A DNA stretch of 64,000 nucleotides from Cricetomys ansorgei (GCA_026225945.1 JAMJFZ010001796.1:23722001-23786000); one strand, 5' to 3'. Counted from the stretch's first letter, positions 49,058-60,398 are shown. The notes: generated by a model not told the origin, from the letters alone. Made by a program: numbers and translations.

Positions 49058-49267
49058 GGGGGGAGGGGAGGGTGCTCACTCAGTAAAGTGCTGGCCACAG
49101 GACCCTGAGGACCTGAGTCCATGGGAAAGAAGGGTACAGCTGCACGTGCCTGTGACCGCAGCAGGGGAGTGGGAGACGCAGAGATGGTGGATCCTGGGAG
49201 CTCATCGGCCTGCTATTCTAGCTTAACTGATGAGCTCTTGGTTCAGTGAGATCCTGTCTCAAAAATA
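49058..49267 (+). repeat. B4-type composite SINE
   Basis: Diverged head (GGGTGCTCACTCAGTAAAGT, GGACCTGAGTCCATGG) and right half (TGCACGTGCCTGTGACCGCA, CAGTGAGATCCTGTCTCAAA). Confidence 0.6.
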
Positions 49268-49657
49268 GGGTGTCTAGGAGTCCCTGAAAGCCTTGGCTGG
49301 TAGCCCCTTCCTCTGTCCTTCAAGCCAGTGATGGTAGTCAATACTGTCTCATGATGCCAGTAGCATGGCTCCGTGGTTATTCTGATTAATTGGTATCCTT
49401 TCCCATCTCAGATCAGAACATGGGCAACCTTAACTCACTTGTGCTGTATGACAGCTTGTTCACGGGTCCTTAGGTGGGCACATGGGCATCTATGGAACCG
49501 GGTGGGGAAGCCATTATTCTGCCTCCCAAAAGCAGCTACGATCATGATCTGTCCACTCAGATTTCTTATCTATCTCCATCTTGAGAACAGAAGACGTATC
49601 CAACTGAGCTGAGACCTTGTCTGTCTCGGGCTGAAGTGCTAGAACACCATCGACAGC

Positions 49658-49732
49658 CACTAGGTACTCAATAAATATTGACTAAATGCAGGCACCTGTT
49701 AAGTACTCAATGACTATTGGACACATGCAGGC
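49658..49732. repeat. Tandem duplication of about 38 bp, MIR-like
   Basis: GGTACTCAATAAATATTGAC...ATGCAGGCA is followed by AGTACTCAATGACTATTGGA...ATGCAGGCA. The TACTCAATAAAT word resembles the end of MIR elements, so this may be a locally duplicated MIR tail. Confidence 0.5.
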
Positions 49733-50905
49733 ATGATGGTGCGACTCTCAATCCTATGCTGAGAAAGTAAAGGCAGGAGAATCCCTGGGCCTGACTAGGT
49801 AGCCAGCCTAGCCAGATGATTGCGCATACAACAAACCTCTGAAGAAAGGAAGTGAGCCATTGTGTTCTAATATTCTACAGCCCTGTCCCTAATGGTATTC
49901 ACCAAGGTTCCCTCGTTGGTGCCTTAGGACCCCTCTGCAGCTAGTCCAACTCCAGCTGCATCTGGGATGCCACCGGGGCAGTAGAGTATCTACAGCCATT
50001 TGCCAAGCTCCTTCAACAGCTGCCCTGGCCTGCCCTTTGAGGCAGCTCCTCTCTGGGCTGGCTCCCAGGGCCAAGCACACCTGCCTGTCGGCTAGCTGTC
50101 ATTCCTGTCTCTCAGAGTTCCTTGAGAGTTTTACAGAACATAAAGAAACAATGTAGAAAGAAGAGTCACTTGGGGATGTAATCAAGGGTAAAAGTATGCC
50201 AGGCCCTGGGCTCTGGCAACATGGAAATAGTGATTGAGTAGTCACAGCTCATGTTCCCAGGACTGTGTTATCTGTATACAAGTGGTCCCAAATGTTGGGC
50301 CCAAATTCTTAACAGGAGATGATTTAAAAGCTGTACGTATATCTGTCTCTTTCCTTTTCTTTTTCTTGTGATGTTAAGAATTCAGCCCAAAGCCTTGCAT
50401 ACCCTAAGCAAGTACTTCTCCATTGAGCTACACCCATAACTCCCCCAGAGTGCATCTAATGACAGATATTTTGCTTGTGTGAGTGGGGGGGGGGAGGAAA
50501 AACAGAAATAGTAAAGAGATGGCCTTCCTTGGTGGTGTGTGGTAGAAGAAGGCTTCCTTAAAGTCATGTCAAACACAGGAGGAGAAACAGACTGACAGGA
50601 ACATCTCCTGTCCTAATTTCTCACCCACTCTTCTACCCAAAAACACACAGCCTGGCCAATGAGCCCAGCCTTGGCCGTCTCCAGTCCTCAGGGACACCTC
50701 CCCCAGGCTGTCTGCCCAGGGCTCAGTAGATTCCCTTGAGATCAAGGAAGAGTGGCTGAAATAATCTTGACCTGAAGATGAAAATGAGCACACAGGAAGA
50801 ACAACAAGGGGAAATTAACATGGCCTGAGAGAAATGGAGAAAGCAGTAGACTTCCAACTGGAGGGGTCCATGAAGGCTTTTACACCACCTGGAACCTATG
50901 CATAC

Positions 50906-50960
50906 GGTTAGGGTTAGGGTTAGGGTTAGGGTTAGGGTTAGGGTTAGGGTTAGGGTTAGG
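50906..50960 (+). repeat. Interstitial telomeric repeat, (GGTTAG)9
   Basis: Fifty-five bases of perfect vertebrate telomere repeat (TTAGGG on the + strand) with no mismatch, between CCTATGCATAC and CTAACATCTAAG. It lies inside Inpp5d intron 2, in unique-looking sequence. No retrotransposon is recognised next to it. Confidence 0.98.
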
Positions 50961-51261
50961 CTAACATCTAAGATTGCTGTGAGTCGATACATGCTGTCTC
51001 TGCTTCTTCTTTAAGGAAAGTAGAAAGCAGGAATCAGGGCGTTCAAATCGAAAATATGAAAAACAAGTAAATTCCCCTCGCCCCAAGACCAGTTTCCCTT
51101 CCTGGGAAAGTATCAGTGTGAATACATTTCTCTCAAATGCAGCTGTAGAATCTGTAATGTATTTGGCACCTTAAAAATAGCACCGCAGCGTGGCGAGCAA
51201 GCCTCACCGAGGCGTTCTTTAAAGGTCTGTGGAGGGAAGAGCTGCAAAAGTTCAGGAATAG

Positions 51262-51460
51262 GAGCTGAGTCCGTGGCTCGGTCTGCAAAGCACAAGGACC
51301 CGAGCCAGATCCCCGAGAAGCCACATAGCAGTGTGTGGTGTGTTGAGTATGATGGCAGCGTCAGCACTAAGAGGCAGGGGATCCTGGAGCTCGCCCAGCC
51401 TAGCCAAATTGATGCGTCTCAGGCTAATGAGGGATCCTGTCTCAAAGATAGAAAGAGTAT
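51262..51460 (+). repeat. B4-type composite SINE
   Basis: Head GAGCTGAGTCCGTGGCTCGG with CGAGCCAGATCCCCGAGAAG, right half GAGGCAGGGGATCCTGGAGC and GAGGGATCCTGTCTCAAAGA. Confidence 0.6.
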
Positions 51461-52123
51461 TCCTGAGGAGGATGCCTGAACTACCTTCTAGTCTCCACAG
51501 GAATGCATGTACACATGTACACAGACATGTACATGTCTGTATGCACATAAACACATACATGTACGTAAATATACACAAACAATATGAAGAAACTATTGCC
51601 AGCCCAACATTACCAATATAACACCACATATGAACGAGTAAACAAATACATAATTTTTTTTTTAATTTGGCAATAATTACGCGATGTCTGCTCAGCTAAA
51701 CAGTTGTGTCTGGTTTGAGCACACTGTGATTCCTTTCAACAGCTTTGGGGGCTGTTGCTTAGGAACAGACGATACAGGCTGAATGTCCCTTGTCAACTAG
51801 GCGTCAGCTGAGGGCAGAAGAGGTTTGACTTTAGGACTTTTTTTCTCCCCTAGATGTTGGAATCTTTGTGTGTACATAAGGATATCTCTTGCAGCCTGGA
51901 CCCAGATGAAAGCACCAAATGCTTTAGTTTCGTGTAGGCCTTACACAGCTAGCCTGAGGGTAACTTTCTATGATACTTTTAGCATGCCTATATTTTGACT
52001 GAGACCTGTCACATGATGTCAGGTGTGGAATTCCCCACTTGTGGCATCTGTTGGTTTACTCAAAACATTTTGGATTTTGAAGCATTTCAGATTTGGGGTT
52101 TTCAGATTCGAGGTACTCCCTGT

Positions 52124-52505
52124 CTTAGTCACTGTTCTATTGCTGTGTAGAGACACCATGACCAAGGGAGCTCTTATGAAAGAAAGCATTTACTTGGGGC
52201 CTCCTTACGGTTTTTGATGGTTAGTCTATGATCATCATGGTGGGAAGCATGGCAACACTCAGGCACACATGGTGCTGGAGAAGTAGCTGAGAGTTCTACA
52301 TCTTGATCTGCAGGCAGCAGGAAGAGAGAGGCAGACTGGGCCTGAATTGGGCTTTAAAACCCAAAAGCCCACCCCTAGTGACACACTTTCTCCAACAAAG
52401 CCACGCCTCCTAACCCTTCTAATCCTTTTCAAATAGTGCCACTCCCTGAGGACTAAGCATTCAAAGACATGAGCCCATGGGGACCATCCTCATTCAAACC
52501 ACCAC
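52124..52505 (-). repeat. Solo LTR-like repeat, copy 4
   Basis: The best-preserved reverse copy: TGTCTTAGTCACTGTTCTAT at the left, AAGAAAGCATTTACTTGGGG inside, TGACACACTTTCTCCAACAA, and CATCCTCATTCAAACCACCA at the right. It matches 41630-41935 and, reversed, 10714-11077 and 22265-22639. Confidence 0.65.
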
Positions 52506-52875
52506 CGCTCTGTAATAATTGATATAGCAATAGCATCATCACTTGAGTCCTCAGAAAAGTGCGCGTGTATTATACGTAAAACCTCCAAGGCAAAAACTGG
52601 ATGGCAGGGTGATCTTTCGATTCTTCGAATCTTATTAATTAGTTGTTGATTACAGTTCGGCGAGCTGCTGGCCTCCTGGGAGAGAAGGCTCCCCTTAGGA
52701 TGGAGCTCTCCTGGGTCAAGTGCAAGCTGGGGCTGTTGGAGAGAGAGCCTGCCTGTTTACAAACAGTTGCTTCATGCACACACACGGTTTCTTTTGTGTT
52801 TCTTGTCTTTGCTTTTGTTTTTTTTTTCTTCCACTCAAGGGAAACACGAACGTGCTTTTAAAAATCATTCTGACA

Positions 52876-52994
52876 AGGTCTGGCCAAATGACTCAGATAA
52901 AGGCACCCTTCCACACAAGCATGACCACCTGAGTTTGATCTTCAGAACATACATAAAGGTGGAAAGAGAGAACCTCGGCACAAAGCTGTTCTCT

Positions 52995-53045
<51 letters not shown>

Positions 53046-53100
53046 TGGAATGTGTGTCCCCACTCCACATACATAAAACAATAGCAATAATAAATAAACC
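52876..53100 (+). repeat. B3-type SINE with internal (CA)n
   Basis: Head CTGGCCAAATGACTCAGATA with CACCTGAGTTTGATCTTCAG, a 47-bp CA array at 52996-53042, then ACATACATAAAACAATAGCA and an AATAAATAAACC tail. Confidence 0.75.
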
Positions 53101-53146
53101 TTTTACAATAATTTCAACAAACCAAAGCACAAAGAATAACAAAGCC

Positions 53147-53214
53147 TCACCAGGCTTATAGCTCAGTGGAAGAACATTAGCATGCAAAAGGCCCTGGGCT
53201 CCAACCCTGGAACT
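53147..53214 (+). repeat. ID-type SINE
   Basis: A box CTTATAGCTCAGTGGAAGAA and B box GGGCTCCAACCCTGG, with GCATGCAAAAGGCCC between them. This is the BC1/ID layout. Confidence 0.7.
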
Positions 53215-53509
53215 CCTAAACAGTCTGCCTGCGCCATCCTCCTCCCCACTCTGAACAGGACTGGCTGCTAGGCTCCTTTAGGCTTTAGGCTTGGTTTCAG
53301 AAATGAAGTGATACCATACCTCTTACCCTGCAGTTTGCTCTCTCCTCTTATCAACTGTCTGACTTCTATCCAGGTCTCCTTGCACAAGGTCACCCTGGTG
53401 CTTCCTAGCTGATGAACAATAGCAGAAGGACATCTAGAACTTTCCTTTCTGGTGTTGCTATTGCTGTAGAAGATAAACACTGTGATAAGTGAGGCCTGTA
53501 CAGACCCCT

Positions 53510-53532
53510 ACACACACACACACACACACACA
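53510..53532. repeat. Short (CA)n microsatellite
   Basis: About 11 CA units. Confidence 0.9.
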
Positions 53533-53539
53533 AGCTTTC

Positions 53540-53815
53540 TCTACAAAGAAGGAGACCTACATTGAAGGAATGCTTATTTTTATTGTAGATTCGGTCAAGT
53601 CACCTTTCCTAAAACTTTGTCAAGTGAGCCTCCTACCCGGTATCTCTTAGCACCTACCAAGTCTCCTCCATCTCAATACTGGACATTATCAGTGTCTGTA
53701 AGTTTCCTCAAGCAACGGTGAAATTTGCATTCTCAGTATGTTATTTTGCATTTCCCTTATTAGAAATAACAATGAGCCTTTTTTCACAAATATACTCCTC
53801 GTTTGCATTTCTTGT
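53540..53815. repeat. Possible old L1M fragment
   Basis: TTGCATTTCCCTTATTAGAA and AATGAGCCTTTTTTCACAAA resemble the old L1 3' region seen at 33836-33965. The rest is too diverged to place. Confidence 0.4.
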
Positions 53816-53881
53816 CTCTTAACTTGCATGTGTGTTTTATCAATATTCTCCTGTTTTCTTTTCTTTGTTTGATGTTCTGTT

Positions 53882-53992
53882 TGTCTGTTTGAAACAGGGT
53901 CTCATTTGTCTCAGGTTGGCCTCAAACTTACGTAACTAAGGTTGGCTTAAAACCCCTGATCCTTCTGCTTCTGCTCCCAGTGCTGGAATAAT
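53882..53992 (-). repeat. B1 SINE, reverse
   Basis: GTCTGTTTGAAACAGGGTCT, CAGGTTGGCCTCAAACTTAC and TGCTCCCAGTGCTGGAATAA. It abuts a forward B1 on its right, making an inverted B1 pair. Confidence 0.75.
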
Positions 53993-53994
53993 AG

Positions 53995-54159
53995 TTGCCC
54001 ATGCCTTTAATCCCAGCACTCGGGAGACAGAGGCATGTGGATGGATCTCTGTGAGTTCGAGGCCAGCCTGGTCTACAGAGTGAGTTCCAGGACAGTCAGT
54101 CAGAGTTACAACAGAGAAACCCTGCCTCCAAAACAAAAGAAAGCAAAAAAGACAAAAAG

Positions 54160-54160
<1 letters not shown>
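53995..54160 (+). repeat. B1 SINE, forward, well preserved
   Basis: TGCCTTTAATCCCAGCACTC, GAGGCATGTGGATGGATCTC, GTTCGAGGCCAGCCTGGTCT and GAGAAACCCTGCCTCCAAAA. It is close to a young B1 consensus, with an A-rich tail that grew into the GAAA array. Confidence 0.92.
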
Positions 54161-54233
<73 letters not shown>

Positions 54234-54325
54234 GAAGGAAGGAAGGAAGGAAGGAAGGAAGGAAGAAAAAAAGAAAGAAGGAAAGAGAAAGAAAGAAAGA
54301 AGGAAAGAGAAAGAAAGAAAGAAGG
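54160..54325. repeat. (GAAA)n / (GGAA)n array
   Basis: GAAA units to 54230, then about 8 GGAA units at 54231-54264, then mixed GAAA/GGAAA. The array grew from the B1 tail. Lys/Glu-rich and Phe/Ser-rich open frames across it are translations of the repeat. Confidence 0.92.
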
Positions 54326-54424
54326 TGAAAAGAAAAGATCCTCCCTCATCTTTCACATTTGTCTTTCCTGTCACAGTGGGGCACCAAGCTGATTGTCCCT
54401 CACTTGGTTAAGAGGGCTGTCGTC

Positions 54425-54500
54425 AATAGGACAGCCAGCAACCAGAGTTACAACAGAAAAACCCTGTCTCGAAAAACAAACCAAAAAATATTTTTGGGTT
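54425..54500 (+). repeat. B1 3' fragment
   Basis: CAGAGTTACAACAGAAAAAC and CCTGTCTCGAAAAACAAACC match the right end of a B1. Confidence 0.7.
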
Positions 54501-54551
54501 ACCCCACGCTCAGATTCAACCTTTTCCTTTTTTAAAATCTTGGTGGGGGAT

Positions 54552-54722
54552 TGCTGGTGAGATAGCTTAGCAGTTAAGAGCACTGGCTGCTCTTCCAGAG
54601 GATGCAGATTCAATTCCCAGGACCCACATGGCTGCTCACAACTGTCTGTAACTCCAGTTCCAGGGGATCTGACACCCTCACACCAATGCACATAAAATAA
54701 TTATATATTTTTAAAAAAATCT
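54552..54722 (+). repeat. B2 SINE
   Basis: GTGAGATAGCTTAGCAGTTA, AGAGCACTGGCTGCTCTTCC, GACCCACATGGCTGCTCACA and an AATAAT tail give the full B2 order. Confidence 0.92.
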
Positions 54723-54726
54723 TTTG

Positions 54727-54922
54727 GGACTGGAGAGATGGCTCAGCAGTCAGGAGCACTTGTTGCTCTTTCAGAGGATATGGGTTTGAGTCCCAGCACC
54801 CACATGGTGGCTCAGTCATCCCTGACCCCAATTTCAGGGGACCCAACAGGCACACATGTGATATGTATACATGAATGCAGGTAAAATATTCATATACATA
54901 AAATAAAAATAAATCTTTAAAA
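54727..54922 (+). repeat. B2 SINE
   Basis: GACTGGAGAGATGGCTCAGC, GAGCACTTGTTGCTCTTTCA, CAGCACCCACATGGTGGCTC and an AAATAAATC tail. It is in tandem with the B2 on its left. Confidence 0.93.
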
Positions 54923-55014
54923 GATCTTTCTGATTAAAAATATGCTATTCACATATTTGGTATGTTAATTTGTGTTTGGCTAGTTTACTTTTTTAAAGTT
55001 GTTACTTACTAAAT

Positions 55015-55340
55015 TATTGTGTGTGCTGTTGTTATATATATGTGTAATATGTATGTCATTTATGCTACAGTGCAGGTTACAGCTGGAGGTCAATATCTAG
55101 TACCTTTCCTTGATCACTCTCTTCCTTTTTTTTGTTCTGAAATGGTGTCTCTCACTGAACCTTTAGATCATCTATTTTTTCCACTAGGCTGTGGGACCAG
55201 AGAGCTGCTGCCTCCAGCCCCCACCACCACACACCACCATGCCCTGCTCTTGATGTGAGTTTTGAGGAACTGAACTTAGGTCTTTGCACTTGTGCAGCAG
55301 AAAATGTATAAACTAAATCATCCATCCAGCCCCTGTCCCG
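55015..55340 (-). repeat. B4/RSINE-type composite, reverse
   Basis: TCTGAAATGGTGTCTCTCAC, CCACCATGCCCTGCTCTTG and TTGTGCAGCAGAAAATGTAT ending in CATCCATCCAGCCCC form a reverse B1-like plus tRNA-like layout, diverged. Confidence 0.5.
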
Positions 55341-55399
55341 CCCCCCCTTGTCTGTAAAATTATTTATAGTCTACCCTATCTTGCAAAAAAATTTAAACG

Positions 55400-55638
55400 G
55401 AGGCTGAGAAATAGCTCAGTCAGTTTTTGCTAGTGCTTGCCTGGCACACACAGAACCAGTGATCAGTCCTCAGCACCAAATAAAACTGGGCATGGTGGTA
55501 CACACCAGCAGTCCCAGTACTTGGGAAGTATAGGTGGGACAAACAGAAGGTCAAGGTCATTTTCAACTAAATAAGGAGTTTGCAGCCAGCCTAGCAACAC
55601 AAGATTCTGTTTCAAAACAAAAAAACAAAACAAAAAAA
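55400..55638 (+). repeat. B4-type composite SINE
   Basis: Head GGCTGAGAAATAGCTCAGTC with GTGATCAGTCCTCAGCACCA, right half GGGCATGGTGGTACACACCA and CCCAGTACTTGGGAAGTATA, with an AAAACAAAAC tail. Confidence 0.8.
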
Positions 55639-55807
55639 TCATTTATTTTAATGGGATGTTTTCATGTGGATTCTGGGTCTTGTGACTCACCAACCTCAAT
55701 TATTGGGAGAAAATAGTATCTTTTTATTTTCTAACACTGTATCATGTTTTTATGTCAAGTTTCTTTATTTTGACATTTGCTATAAAATGGGGAATATAAC
55801 TCTTCCC

Positions 55808-55862
55808 AGTGACTCAGCGACCTCAGATAGTAAACAGTCTGCCCTTTCCTGCTGACTCATGG
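55808..55862. promoter_or_regulatory. Two AP-1/MARE-like sites
   Basis: TGACTCAGC at 55810-55818 and TGCTGACTCAT at 55850-55860 lie 40 bases apart in non-repeat sequence of intron 2. Both match AP-1 cores with MARE-type flanks. The call is by motif only. Confidence 0.3.
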
Positions 55863-56309
55863 TTCCTCAGCCTGTACGCTGATTTCCCACTCCATCTCAG
55901 TCAGGATTTATACCCCTCCTTCTGCTCCACTCATTGACTAATCGCTTCTTGCGATGATGCAGTGATGCACATCGGTAGCAGTGCTGTTCTCTGTGGCCTG
56001 TTTCTGATTCCTGCTCCAGGAGGAGGCTCTAAATCAAGACCAGGAATCAGAGAGCATGCCTGGAGAAAGACATCAACCAGACAGTGCCACAGCAGGACAG
56101 CAAAGGGGGACAGGATGTGGGTAAATATGATGAGGTAAATATGACAGGAAGTGGGTAGATGTGATAAAGGTCAGAAAAAGTCCTGTGAGAAGGTTCCATC
56201 CACAGTCCACTTTGGACGTCTTAGGTAAAGTTGAATGCTAGGTGGTCAGCACCAGACACCAGGAACTCTCAGATGATAACCTAAGAACTGTTGCATCCCA
56301 TAATATGTT

Positions 56310-56428
56310 TTTTTTTTTGTTGTTGGTGGTGGTGTTTTTGTTTGTTTGTTTGTTTGTTTTTCGAGACAGGGTTTCTCTGTTATAACTCTGGCTGTCCGGA
56401 ACTCACTCTGTAGACCAAGCCAGCAGTG
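56310..56428 (-). repeat. B1 SINE fragment, reverse
   Basis: (TGTT)n/(GTTT)n tail, then TTTCGAGACAGGGTTTCTCT and GGCTGTCCGGAACTCACTCT. The rest of the B1 is missing. Confidence 0.85.
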
Positions 56429-56982
56429 AATATAATGTTTCTTAAAGGAGAAAGAAATCTGCCTCCTAGGACCATCCCTTCTCACAGCTGGTTCTACCCC
56501 TCACAAGACACAAAGTCTTGGCAATTTGGAGAATAGGCAACTGCCCCTTTGATGTTCCTTCAGGTCAAACTCGCTGAGTCCACCATTCTGTATGCCCTCC
56601 CCTAGCCAACATTAGCTTCCGGGTTGTGTAATGCCTTTACTCACGCCGTATTTGCTGTCAAACTCCCCTCTTCCTTGTGTGTACCTCTACCCGCCTCCAC
56701 TCAGAACTCTAGTTTGGTTTCTCTGAAGCTTCACATCGCCAGAAACAGCATATTACTTCTAGTTTTGAGGACTGCTTTCTGCTTCTGTCACCCAGCAAGC
56801 TGGAGACACCTCCCAGCTGGGTGGCAGCCATGTGTCAGTAAGCTCATGCTGAATCTGAACAGCTGATGGACCAGAGAGAACCCAGGCAGACAGTTTCTTC
56901 AATGATGTAGCCAGGTGCCTGTGCTCCTGTAAGTAACCTCTCACTTTATGCTCTCATAAACAATCCCAATTAAACTCGTCAG

Positions 56983-57419
56983 TACACACACATGCACACA
57001 CACACACACATAGACACACACATACATACATGCACACACAGACACACAAACATGCACGCACACACACATAGACACACACACATGCACACACACACACATA
57101 CATGCACACACACACATAGACACACACACATGCACACACACACATACATGCACACACATAGACATGCACACACACACATGCACACACACACACGCGCACA
57201 CACACACATAGACACACACATACATACATGCACACACAGACACACATACATGCACACACATAGACACGCACACACACACACATGCACACACATAGACACG
57301 CACACACACACACATGCACACACATGCACACACACGCACACACACACACACATACACGCACACACACACATAGACACACATACACACACACACACATGCA
57401 CACACATACAAACACACAC
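56983..57419. repeat. 437-bp CA-type array with longer-period structure
   Basis: CA runs are broken by regularly placed TAGACA, CATACATACATGCA and CACGCA words. A block of about 45 bases starting TAGACACACACATACATACA at 57011 recurs at 57209 (offset 198 bp), so the array has a higher-order period. Long open frames on both strands (Cys/Val and His/Thr repeats) are translations of the array. Confidence 0.95.
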
Positions 57420-58756
57420 TGAATAAATGAGACATAAAAGTAGAGTAGAGATTAGAAGCAGAAGGAGATCAGCAGAAGTGTGAGGGGAACAACAGAAGGT
57501 AATAGAAGGTGAATGTGATCAAAATACATTATATATGTATGAAGCCTGTTATGTATAATTAATGTATGCAATTCTAAAATATTTAATAAAGAAACTAATC
57601 TGGGAGGCAAGCAAACATACACTGGCCTACTATACAAATAAAATATGAAAAACAGGTTCCACAGACTAGATTGGTTCCCAGCGCACACCCACAGGTTCCT
57701 AGACCTCTACATGCTTTGTGGTGGTCTTTGGAAAAGTGGCCTAAGGACCTTACCCAGAATCCACATCAACCCACTGAACTGTGAACTGCAGAGTAAGCCA
57801 TCTCACCCATTGTGAAAGTCACAACTTCCCCCATCTGCCCTTCCCCTTAGATCCTCCCTCCCCACAGTTCAGCTTCTTGTTTAGAGATCTCTTCCTTCCC
57901 TGGGATGGGGCTTGGGTGTCACAGCAGAGGTGAAACTACAGCCCCTGGCCTGGCTTGGCCTCTGGTCCTAGGTTGGACCATGCTTTGCTTTAGTTCCTCA
58001 GGGCAGCAGGAGGCTTCAGTGGTGACTTTCGGTTCCTCTGAGCACTGGTGTTCACCCAAGTCACTGTCTACTAAAACTCCTGGCCCCCAGAGGTCTGGGG
58101 CTCGCCATGCCAGGGTGCTGGAGGGCCTGTGTCTGTCATGACAGTTTGCCATGCAGAGAACACTTTGTTCTTGTTCCTTTCCGGCATCTCTCAGCCTCAG
58201 ACAATCCCACCACCCACCAAAGCAGTCTGGAAGCTTCCTGTTTTGGTCTGGGCCTTTGCCACCTTTGAGTGGGAAAATCTTTGTTCTTCGCTAATGCTGC
58301 TTTCCCTCTGCATTAACCTTTCTGTGGCCACTGTACTTTTTGTTGTTGTTGTTGTTGTTCTTGATTCAACATTGCTTTCTAATATTGGGTCCAAGCAGAA
58401 GGAAAACCAGGTATGTACAGGAGGCCCAACCTGTAGGGACTGGAGAGACGATGTTGTCAAAGTGACCAGCGTCACACTTCCTGTGACATTGGACAGCCAT
58501 TCTCCAGTAAGGAAAACAATGCCCCAGTTTGCATCATCTACCAGTGTCTGAGGTGTCAACATTTCTACCATGGCGCCCACTGGAATGGTGCTGCTTTCAA
58601 CAACTAGCTCTTGAAATTCTTGAAGAACTGGGAGTTAAGCCAGTGGCAATCATAGGTAACAACCCCTGTATTGTGTGGTGTAAGCTCAAATCGGAAGAGC
58701 TACAAGATCCGCCCGCCTATGGACTTTGAGGATCTTTATCAGAGCCTCCTTGTCCT

Positions 58757-59292
58757 AGTTAGGGTTTCTATTGCTGAGATGAAACATCATAATCAAAAGC
58801 AAGTTGGGACAGAAAGGGAATATGTGGCTTACACTTCCATATTACCGTTCATCACTGAAAGAAGTCAGGACGGGAACTGAAACTGGGCAGGAACCTGGAG
58901 GTGATGGCTCTTGTCCTGGACTTACAGCCGTAGATTACTTAAACTCTTGGCTGAACAGGGCATACAGTCCTGTTCATGGACAAGGAGACTGCTGTAGCCT
59001 GAGAGCCGTAAGTATCACACTCGAGTGACAAAATGCTCCAATTAGAAGCAACTTGAGGGGAGTAGGTTCATCCGGGCTCACGGTTTGAGGGGACATGGTC
59101 CGTCGCTGTGGGGAAGCATGGCGGCGGCGGGAGCGTATAGCTGAAAGGGATGGATGCTGGCCAGCCGGCCTTATTGAATCAAGACTCCTCCCCATGAGGA
59201 ATGGTCCTTCCTGCATTCAGATGGGTCTCTCGCCCCCAGTTAATCTTCTCTGGAAATGCCCCATCAGGCATGTGGAGAAGTGTGTCTACTAG
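58757..59292 (-). repeat. LTR-like or related interspersed repeat
   Basis: Starts CTAGTTAGGGTTTCTATTGC, passes a CpG-bearing GGGAAGCATGGCGGCGGCGG block and ends near TCTGGAAATGCCCCATCAGG. This is a frequent rodent repeat pattern related to 21985-22262. An open frame at 59095-59292 lies wholly inside it. Confidence 0.5.
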
Positions 59293-59644
59293 GGAACTCT
59301 GAGTCCTCTTAGTGTGGCAGCGGTGATTCACCGCAATGATGGAGCCTTGAATTTGTGGCTGATATCATGCTTTAAAAACTCAGTTGTGTGCATTAAAAAG
59401 GAAATCTGAGACTTTATCTGAAAACGGGGAGTTTTAGTGTCTCTTGACATTTGTAAATTCTAGAAACTCTAGGTCTGTGCTTCCCCATAGGCGATAACTG
59501 GAACTAAGCGGAAACCTCTCCTTCAAAGAGTAAATCTCCGTGCGCCACAGTCACCACCTCTCCCCAGCGCCTTACACTGCCTACCTCACGCATATTGAGC
59601 CTCAGGTTTTATGCTTTCCCCAGGGTTACCTATTCTTGCCCAAT

Positions 59645-59824
59645 TCTTCTACATTTATTTTTTAAATGTATTTATTTATTCAACAGGGTCTCACTCTATA
59701 ATAGTTATAGAATAACCCAAGCTTGCCTTGAACTTACTATAGTACCAACTTATAGTACCAACTGGTTTCCAACTAGCAGTGATCCTCCGAGTGCTTGGAT
59801 TACAGCTGCGAACCATCATGTGTA
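59645..59824 (-). repeat. B1 SINE, reverse, with internal duplication
   Basis: CAACAGGGTCTCACTCTATA, GCTTGCCTTGAACTTACTAT, a repeated TATAGTACCAACT, then GAGTGCTTGGATTACAGCTG. Confidence 0.7.
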
Positions 59825-60376
59825 GTGGGGCACTTAGAAGAAACTTTTATTTTGGTTTATTTAAAAATGCAAAATGGCGTTTGGACTAGGTTTATGTTCC
59901 CATCCCACAAGTGATGGATGATTATGAGTTTGATTTGATGCTGGTGGCTATAATTGGTTAGGTGCAGTTGTTTTGGTACATGTAGCTTGTTCTTAGGTTC
60001 GTGGGAACTTTTGCTTAGAGTATGAAAGGTCTGAAGCCCCGAGAGCCGGTTTGGGTGTTGGTTGGTGGTTTGTTGATTGGTTTGCCCATTGTTAGTGTGT
60101 CGATTCTTGCACAGAAGAACACAGGTTGGAGAGACTGGGTTTGCAGATAGTGAGCTGAGACGGTAGTCTGACTCACTGTCAACTAGTCCACTTCAAGCTT
60201 AGGATAGCCTAACAAGGCTGTGAAGATTTCTACCTTTCTCTCTTTCTCTGTCAAGGCTTCCTGCAAAAGCCTTGAAATTTCTTTCTATCCTTCCTTTTTC
60301 TTTCCCTAAATCCAGGGTAAAAGATTGTAGTTTACTACCACAATCATGCTTTGCTCTTTCTCTGTATTTAATCAAA

Positions 60377-60398
60377 GGAAAAAAAAAAAAAAAAAACT
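60377..60398. repeat. Poly(A) run
   Basis: About 20 A residues. No SINE body is recognised beside it. Confidence 0.9.

Noticed and set aside
54035..54374. Lys/Glu-rich and Phe/Ser-rich open frames
   Set aside because: Translations of the GAAA/GGAA array and its B1.
56941..57435. Open frames of about 145-164 codons on both strands
   Set aside because: They only translate the CA array into Cys/Val or His/Thr repeats.
59095..59292. Arg-rich open frame starting MVRRCGEAWRRR
   Set aside because: It lies wholly within the interspersed repeat at 58757-59292. The Arg content comes from a CpG-bearing repeat block.
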